23,595 nucleotides of DNA from Perkinsus marinus ATCC 50983. Its lineage: Eukaryota > Perkinsozoa > Perkinsida > Perkinsidae. The stretch spans positions 263,689-287,283 of the forward strand of contig NW_003211409.1 in assembly GCF_000006405.1 (NCBI RefSeq), given 5' to 3'. A program made the position numbers and the translations under genes. Below, piece after piece: positions 17,273 through 23,595 of the stretch. A model generated the notes under the pieces. That model did not search any database, was not told where the DNA came from, and saw only the letters and a program-made list of their open reading frames with translations. Every line of letters begins with the position of its first letter. Within the stretch, counting starts at the first letter, position 1.

Positions 17273-20200
17273 ATGCCTCCACTTAGAAAACAGCAATCAG
17301 GAGACTCCAATGTGGTAATAGGGCACGACGAGGAGGAGTCTCCGGATGTTACTGTGATAATCGTCTTAGGGAACTAAGGTGGGAGTGAAGAAAATGAACG
17401 CTGCGGATCTACTCAAGAGAATCAGGGTTGGTGTATATGACGTAGATGATGATGATACTCTACTGCTTTAGGCGGATGGAAGCGGTAATGACGATGACGA
17501 TACCTGGGGTCTTAGTGAAGAGGATATTGTACAGCCTAAGGGTGAGTTACCCTACAGTGAAAACAGCTATATAAGTTCTCATGGGTGTCTCAGCTTCATC
17601 TCATCGCGTCAAGCCTCCAGTCCGAGCACGTCGTCAATCGAGACCGGTGGGCGGTGTGGTTCATCACAATGGGGAAAACTCTTCGTGTTCAGTCGCCCAA
17701 GTCACAGGCGGCGCCTCCCAAGGCCTCTGGGGGTGCTGCTCGACTGTCTACTCTAGGAGGTTCTCGGGAAAGTGAGAGCCTAAATAGCTCTGGTTTAATC
17801 TCGATCTCATTTTCCAGGTTCGACGGTGAATCGGAACGACGTCAAGAAAGTAGTGAAGGGGAACTCTCTGTTTACTATTGTTTTCCGGACTGCGGGTATC
17901 ACATCATTTCTGTTCGTTTTCAGAAACCCGTGAAGAGCAATACGATCTCTTTCAGTAAGCATCTTAGGAGGTCGATGATGATTCGCCTCTTCTTGCAGGT
18001 CTTGTGACTCCGACGAATCGCAAGGCCGTCAAGGTGAGAGCTGCTTCCTGGAAATTGTCACCCAATGACTCCTCAGAAATCGAGCAGTCTTGGTTGGATA
18101 GCATTTTCCTCTGGAGATGATGATAATGGGAGTGCCGCCGGCTCGGTGTTTCGACTCGCGTCCGGTGGTAGGGAGAGCTCATCAGCGTCCTCGAGTGTCG
18201 ATGGCGAGTCGTGGAACTGGGACGGCTCTGCGAAGAGCAAATCGGCGATTTCTGACTGGACGTCATCGTGGAAATCCGGGAACTCGGGTTTGAGTTCGTC
18301 ACCTGCTCAAGGCAATGGACCAAAAGGGTCATCCGAGGCCCCAGCGTCTCGTCGAGATTTTTCCTCTTGGGGCGGATCGTGGGCGGCATTTGTTTCGGCG
18401 AAAGGAGGGCAGAGTGGTGACACGCAGCAGAAGGACGTCTCGGGAAGAGGAGCTAGATTGAGTGACTCTTGGAACTTCGCTGATTCTGGGTCGACTCCAT
18501 CGTTTGGGCTCGGTCAGGAGGGTGACTACGATGATACTGCTAGCTCAGAAGCAGCTACCAACATTTCGTCCGAGGGTACTGTTATAGACACCCCAGTGAA
18601 TCGACACCCGGCAGTGCCTACCAGGGCAGACAGAGGGAGGGGGAATCACCGGCTTCCGCGTCACGAACTCGTAACACAAGTTGTAAGGGGCGCCAGAGTT
18701 AACTCACCCGCAAGGAAATCTGTCGGGGTTGGGATTGCCGAGGTGAGTGGACCCTATTGCGCGCCTTCTCGAATGCGTTTATTGGTAAAATTCAGTGGAC
18801 TGATATCAACCTTGGTTACGTTATCGAATCAATACTGTTATCATGTTCAGTTTACACACTCTATGTGGGAGGTGGCGCCTTGCAACTACCGTCAAGTATC
18901 GAGGGCACAGCATAAGCCCACTCGCGGTCTTAGTCCGTCTCCACCACATCACCATGGGGTGATACGCTCCGTGTCACCATCGCCAGATTCGGCAGTGCAT
19001 AAGTGGGATTGGCTCTCGGCTGGTTGGTCGACGCAAGGCGAGGTGAAGAGGCAATGCCATCATGACTGTGACTGGATGAACCCTGAGCACCATCATTGGC
19101 CGCACGGGGCTGAGGGGATGCCTCTAATCGAGGGGAACAAGCCCTTGAGGGCAGACGAACAACAAGAAAAGGCAAAGACGGAGCCCAGGGAAAATTCGGC
19201 TAATGGGAGTGGCGCTCAGGAGAGGATTCAGCGCGAGGTCGTAGCCATTGTTGTGTGATAGTATAGGAACTAGGATGTTGTTTCAGAGGTTCGTGCCGAG
19301 ACCTGTAGTCGTATTGGTGTCTGTGGACCCTAGTGATGGGTCGCTGACCACACTAGGTAGGATGGATTGGAGTGTTAATGGAGACGAACGAGGTGAGGAG
19401 GAGCAAAAGGGCAACTGCACTTGGGAGTTAATCTTACGTGTTTTAGCCCTTCGACGACCAAGAGACGTGTGCGATTTGGCAGTACCGCCTGTGGCGAAGG
19501 TCACGAGGGGCCGTACTATGGAGGTCGGCTGTGAGCGATCGCCAAGGTTGGACGACAGTCTCGAGCGAGAGCATCATGCAAAGGAGGGAATGCCTGGTGG
19601 TGGAGAGCGCGGGGAACTGGTTAGAGGCCAAGGAGAGGGGCTGGCAGATGGCTTGAAGGGGAGCAGTCGGGGATCGAACCTGGGTGGAATGGCGGTCAGT
19701 CGAAGAGGAATAGAACGTCGGGCATCCAAACAAGATGAAGCTCTGGGGGAGAACCTGGTCACGGTTGATTCAACCTTGGAGGAACACTTCCATGAGGTGG
19801 AACGATTCGAACGGAGGCTCATCCCTTGCGAGGACGATTTAGCACAGCCCTCTCGCCAGTCAGGGGCGGTATTTGCGAATACGCCTAGCGCCGTAGCTGT
19901 GGGCGAAGCAGAGGTCCCGACAGCTGATGGGGTGATGACAGTGGGGAGACGGCCCAAGTCGATGAAGTGGTACTTTCTGAGCATAGGGGAGTCGTCGCAG
20001 GGCTTCGTAAAGCATCATGTTCATAAGGATGCTGCGCTGAAAGGAGAGGTGAGCAGTGGTTACTACTCCCATTGCCTTGGCGGACCTGCTTGTTTCGTTT
20101 TAGAACGGACGATCTAGATCGGCTAGTCAGGTGAGTGAATGGCTGTTCAACGTGGTGTTTGATTCTCATTGGATAACACGCTTTGCCACTGTTGTGGACA

Positions 20201-21221
20201 GCTCTTCAGTTTGTTGAGTAGTTCTCTTTCAGAGAAGGACGCGGTGCTGTGGGGGTTATAGTGAGAAGCCGGCCCGGACGGTGGTGAGTTCAAAGGGACC
20301 TCGGCACCGCCAGTGGTAATCTCTTCAGCCACCACCTAATAGGGGAGCGAGAAGAGCCCGGAGTGAAGGTGTCGTTGTAGCGAGAGATAGTGCAAAGGTA
20401 CACTGGGAGCAGTTGTGGTAGTCGAACATTCCGTCGACTACTGTATGGAATCTTAATTGCCCAAAATATAGCGTCTAGAATTCTCAGATACGTGGTGATA
20501 GTCGTCGTCGACCGCCGAAGTCAGGTGAATAGGTCTCATCCCTACAGTGTCCCATTCTGTGAACTCTTTTAGGAGTGCAACAGGAGAAGCGCCTTAGAGA
20601 GGTTACAGTCGACGCATATCGTCAGCCTGACCGAGGCGCTGGCCAGCAAGCAGTCTACCATTACCGCCATGTTGAAGAGAGCGAGGTAAACTCCGGTGTG
20701 CCAGCATCATTGCGAGTACATCTCTTAGGTTACCGAAGCCGCCCATCCAACCAAAGTTCTCCTCCAGAGTGCGTATGGAGGTGTGCTTGAAAGTCCCATA
20801 GTGTTTGCTTGAGGATCGTTGTTTCAGCTGCAGCTGTGCGAAGTGCTCTCAACAGGATGTTCGCGTCGAAACATCGAGATGTAAGAGTTTCACTGCTACC
20901 TGCCTGCTACTCTCTAGGCCATCTGTCTCTTCGACGTCTGTGGTCCATCGCGGCATGAATTCTAATTCTAATTCTTGAATTCTATGATGGTTCTATATTC
21001 ATGAGTGGCTTTCAAAGGGCATTTGCCTATCGCGATATGGTGACAATCCTCAGCCAAAATCACAACCTTCGGACGGTGCTGCTCTAGTGGCTCCGGGAAA
21101 CCAGCAGACCACGCATAACATAGAGGCAGAGAAACTACCTTCGAGAGGCATGGCTGCAAACGAGCTGCACCAAGTAACAGAAAACGTGAGAAGTGCTTGT
21201 GCCGAATTGACCGAGGCTTGA
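17273..21221 (+). CDS. long Ser-rich, largely disordered protein, about 19 exons and 937 aa
   Basis: Proposed exons: 17273-17314, 17370-17426, 17472-17541, 17594-17646, 17693-17771, 17818-17879, 17924-17954, 17999-18033, 18077-18742, 18851-19237, 19287-20048, 20104-20130, 20233-20283, 20329-20397, 20488-20524, 20573-20685, 20729-20780, 20828-20880, 21054-21221. All joins are GT-AG and in phase. The start MPPLRKQQSG leads to basic and acidic segments (NDDDDTWGLSEED). Exon 9 is Ser/Gly-rich with spaced tryptophans (ESWNWDG, DWTSSWKSG, SSWGGSWAAF, DSWNFADSG). Exon 11 is charged (LEEHFHEVERFERRL), and the last exon ends MAANELHQVTENVRSACAEL. No enzyme domain is seen. Tryptophan motifs of this kind can bind vesicle-coat adaptors, which is only a guess here. 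Uncertain points: the exon 2 donor, an optional in-frame intron at 19393-19446, and the frame of exons 16-18, which are open in two frames. The 3' part might be a separate gene. Confidence 0.6.
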
Positions 21222-21564
21222 AAGTGGTTAGGTTCGGGATGCTCCAGGAGTCCGGTCGTACTCGTTCGACGAAGAAGTTTTGGTAGGTTGACTTGATACC
21301 GTGATGGTACTGTGGTGACGTGGTTCAATTCAGGTTGAAGTAGAATTCAACAACTGAGCAGCTTGAATTGGCATGAGAAACTTAACTTTTACTGATGTCG
21401 ATATTCACTTGTCCAGAATAGCTTTGATGTATCAGAGTTGGTGAACAGTATATAAGTAGTATCGTCCGCATGAGTTATCGTCCTGGTAACGCGGGAATCC
21501 CGCATCAGGAAATCAGCGATGGTGGGCCATACTGTTCCTGGGGTCCTCCAGGTCAGCCACATCT
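21222..21564. other. intergenic, nothing recognised
   Basis: Between the Ser-rich gene and the 53-bp array. It holds a small GC palindrome (GCGGGA-A-TCCCGC, about 21491-21503) and no supported gene. The minus-strand frame over 21050-21328 is a shadow of the last exon. Confidence 0.5.
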
Positions 21565-22105
21565 GGAGGAACTTATTGCATTGAACCGTACCTTACGATG
21601 GCATAGTTGCCCCACCTGGAGAAATTGATTGGCCCGAAGTATATCTTGGGGTGGCATAGTTGCCCCATCCGGAGGAATTGATCGTACCAAAGTATATCTT
21701 GGGGTGGCATAGTTGCCCCATCCGGAGGAATTGATTGTACCGAAGTATATCTTGGGGTGGCATAGTCGCCCCACCTGGAGGAATGGATTGTCCCGGAGTA
21801 TATCTCGTGGTGGCATAGTCGCCCCACCTGGAGGAATGGATTGTCCCGGAGTATATCTCGTGGTGGCATAGTCGCCCCACCTGGAGGAATGGATTGTCTC
21901 GAAGTATATCTTGGGGTGGCATAGTTGCCCCATCCGGAGAAATGGATTGCCCGGAGTATATCTCGGGGAGGCATTGTTGCCCCATTCGGAGGAATTGATT
22001 TTCCCGAAGTCTATCTTGGGGTGGCATTGTTGCCCCATCCGGAGGAACTGATTGTCCCGAAGTATATCTTGGGGTGGCATAGTTGCCCCATCCGGAGGAA
22101 TTGAT
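21565..22105. repeat. 53-bp tandem array, about 10.2 copies
   Basis: Units run from GGAGGAAT-GATTGT through TATATCTTGGGGTGGCATAG to TGCCCCATCC. Ten near-complete copies and a partial last copy are seen. Copies 5 and 6 are identical, and copies 4-7 share a CGTGGTG/CACCT variant block, showing local duplication; the first copy is the most diverged. The unit is not a multiple of three and lacks stops in all three minus-strand frames, so three overlapping frames of 133-175 codons run through it. They are a by-product of the repeat and are not called as genes. Confidence 0.93.
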
Positions 22106-22172
22106 TACAACTCGAGTCGCAACCGTAGCGCTGATAGTCGAAACAATCAGTCACATGTCCGAGAAACTGTTG

Positions 22173-22600
22173 TTAGGGCCGCGCTCCTTCTGTGATGGAA
22201 GCCGATATTGCTGAATGTTGCACAACAACAGATAAAAAGTCGATAGCCACATTGAGCACCAGCATGCACGATTCATGCTTCGTCCGGCGGAGTCCGCCGC
22301 CTACCTTCCCGTATTGCCCGCGACTGGATCTTCTGTTGGGATACCACGCTCCCGTTCACAGCTATAACGGGAACTTCAAACTCGAACTCGTCTAGCACGC
22401 ACGAACTCTCTCTTCCACTCTAGATGCCACGGTAACTCACCTTTCAATTCAAGGTTGTCATCAATGTTCACTTCGTGCACTTTCACTGCTCCAACTGGAT
22501 ACGATCCAGCGGTGATGATTCGGTCCACAATGAACCGCGCCGTATTACAGAGGCAGCAGTTCGATGAACGATAAAGTGTGACAAGAACGGGCCGAGACAT
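22173..22600 (-). CDS. glutaredoxin-like (DUF836-type) small thiol protein, three exons, about 87 aa
   Basis: Exons: 22600-22441, 22391-22305 and 22189-22173 (or a longer last exon from 22213; both end at the same TAA). Introns are GT-AG, 49 and about 115 bases. The protein begins MSRPVLVTLYRSSNCCLCN, a beta strand followed by a thioredoxin-fold CxxC (Cys15-Cys-Leu-Cys18). It continues with the second strand VKVHEVNID and, after the splice, FEVPVIAVNGSVVSQ, which has the cis-proline strand and NG turn of glutaredoxin-like proteins. Length is typical for this small family. The ATG at 22600 is chosen because the hydrophobic frame upstream has no ATG and an AG acceptor (TTCCAG) lies eight bases before it, suited to a 5' UTR splice or spliced-leader addition; that last point is inference. 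Likely a thiol oxidoreductase; partner unknown. Confidence 0.82.
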
Positions 22601-22850
22601 CACTCTCTGGAACGCGATTAAAACGAAAAAGGCTGCCAGCAACTTCAAAGGCTTCTTCGTGGGACCTTCTCAGGTGTAGCGCGCTCTCGATAAGGTCATT
22701 AAAAGTGACCCGCAATTACTTTTCACGACCTGTTTCTAGTACACTAACTCAACCAAAATAACCAAAGATAAGTTGAAGCCCCAGGTTCCGAGAAAGTGTT
22801 GTCAGTTGGTCATATAGCACAGCTGCGCCAGCTGCAGCGAACGAATTTCC

Positions 22851-23595
22851 TTAGGATTGAGGAGAGCATTGAAGACGATGCCAGCTGTACAAGCCGAGAG
22901 CACCGAGAGAAAATATTGCTGTGAAAGCAGTCTGATAGGCCCATAAGATCCTATACACCAGGAATAGATCCAGCGCGTACCAAGTGAAGAAGATGAAATT
23001 GAGAAGAACTGACAGCACTAGAGCTACAACGTTGTTACACAGCACGACCATTGCATAACAATCTCGGCCGGGGTCACCCGAACTTTGTAGTGTCCTTGTG
23101 TTAGAGTTAACGACTCGTCCAGTCTCGGCAGAAACGAACGCGTTGATAAAGTGATAGGATCCGTAATATAGTACAAATCCCGTGCACATAGGGGCTAAGT
23201 TCGACCACCAAGCCATGACCCCTAGGGCTCCTGTACAGAACCACCCCACCAGACCAACCGTGAAATGCTGGTTCTTAGAAGTGAACCTCAGGATTATCGG
23301 TACAGCAACAGTTAGCGATGTAATAGTTGCAAGGATTTGGCCCATCGCGAACACTGTGCCGTTGTAATTGTCCAGCTTGTCTCGGGTCATGATGATGTCG
23401 TACAAGGAGGATTCGTAGCCATATACGATCCCATAGGCAGCATTAGCGAATATCCACCAGAGAATGATGAGTAGAAAAGTCAGATTCCGATAGGCGAGCC
23501 TTATAGTGGTCCATACCTGAGCTGGTGTAGGACTCTTGGGTCTCCTCACTGGAGTAAAAGTGAGGGATACCAAGGCAGCACAACAAACGAAAACG
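22851..23595 (-). CDS. SLC19-like vitamin transporter (reduced folate/thiamine carrier family), C-terminal half, 5' end outside window
   Basis: The frame is open from the right edge of the window to TAA at 22851-22853, about 247 residues. It begins inside a hydrophobic segment (VFVCCAALVSLTF), passes a basic loop (VRRPKSPTPAQVW), then about six membrane segments. LLIILWWIFANAAYGIVYGY, DNYNGTVFAMGQILATITSL, MCTGFVLYYGSYHFINAF and VVLCNNVVALVLSVLLNFIF correspond in order to helices 7 to 12 of SLC19 proteins, including the WWxFAxAxY and YNG blocks. SLC19 members are major-facilitator transporters for folates or thiamine at the plasma or organelle membrane; substrate cannot be told here. The N-terminal half must lie beyond 23595. 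No intron is needed in the visible part. A second frame stays open past the stop region, but the one called keeps the last hydrophobic segment whole. Confidence 0.85.
   Translation of the reverse strand, partial: VFVCCAALVSLTFTPVRRPKSPTPAQVWTTIRLAYRNLTFLLIILWWIFANAAYGIVYGYESSLYDIIMTRDKLDNYNGTVFAMGQILATITSLTVAVPIILRFTSKNQHFTVGLVGWFCTGALGVMAWWSNLAPMCTGFVLYYGSYHFINAFVSAETGRVVNSNTRTLQSSGDPGRDCYAMVVLCNNVVALVLSVLLNFIFFTWYALDLFLVYRILWAYQTAFTAIFSLGALGLYSWHRLQCSPQS

Noticed and set aside
17964-18389. Minus-strand 141-codon frame
   Set aside because: Opposite strand of the Ser-rich exon 9; TCN-rich composition creates open antisense frames.
19230-19260. Match to a Perkinsus-like spliced-leader sequence (GTAGCCATTGTTG)
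   Set aside because: Only part of the leader is resembled, it lies in or beside an intron of a gene, and no small-RNA structure follows.
19574-20169. Several minus-strand frames of 70-136 codons
   Set aside because: Antisense to exon 11 of the Ser-rich gene; no splice or motif support.
21553-22080. Minus-strand open frames of 133-175 codons over the 53-bp array
   Set aside because: All three frames are open simply because the repeat unit lacks stops; no start context or family motif, and the frames cannot all be real.
1-23595. CRISPR array, bacterial operon or plasmid-like origin
   Set aside because: Spliced genes throughout show a eukaryotic nuclear sequence; the tandem arrays have no spacers.

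Overview
The window looks like nuclear DNA of a small-genome alveolate protist, most likely Perkinsus or a close relative. This is inferred from three things: compact genes on both strands, each cut by many GT-AG introns that cluster at about 41-55 bases; a standard stop set (TAA, TAG and TGA all end recognisable proteins); and a secreted protein of a type I associate with protists and oomycetes. No species-specific marker was found. Most coding regions become clear only when the short introns are removed, because unspliced open frames break the proteins into unrelated-looking pieces. All exon maps below come from splicing by eye so that phase is kept and family motifs join up.

Layout. 1-1893: a decayed tRNA-like sequence, a possible tiny minus-strand gene (259-566) and an unrecognised plus-strand gene (765-1595). 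1894-4045 (+): a nine-exon AP endonuclease (exonuclease III/APEX family) with a PCNA-binding-like N-terminus. 4151-4573 (+): possible exons of a small mitochondrial-type protein. 4560-5609 (-): an intronless, cysteine-rich secreted protein with a Thr/Ser stalk and a hydrophobic C-terminus. 5979-7140 (-): a four-EF-hand protein ending in a 14-residue tandem repeat. 7704-8486 (-): a CHCHD2/CHCHD10-like twin-Cx9C protein. 8719-9859 (-): a short, degenerate mitochondrial-carrier-like protein. 9860-11986: gene-poor, with a 100-base assembly gap (10124-10223), a perfect 17-bp hairpin, a 21-bp tandem repeat and coding-like debris. 11987-13285 (+): the SEC11 catalytic subunit of signal peptidase. 13644-16552 (+): an SLC25A42-like mitochondrial carrier with a MITE in its last intron. 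17273-21221 (+): a long Ser-rich, mostly disordered protein in about 19 exons. 21565-22105: a 53-bp satellite-like array. 22173-22600 (-): a small glutaredoxin-like protein. 22851 to the window end (-): the C-terminal half of an SLC19-like (folate/thiamine-type) transporter that runs off the right edge.

Function. The recognisable genes are ordinary housekeeping functions: base-excision repair, signal-peptide cleavage, mitochondrial transport and mitochondrial intermembrane-space proteins, thiol redox, vitamin uptake. Three neighbours or near-neighbours (CHCHD2-like, carrier-like, SLC25A42-like) point to mitochondria, but mixed strands and an assembly gap argue against reading this as a coordinated cluster. 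The most unusual items are the PIP-box-like start of the AP endonuclease, the repeat tail of the EF-hand protein, the degenerate carrier, the satellite open in three frames, and related or tRNA-like sequences inside introns.
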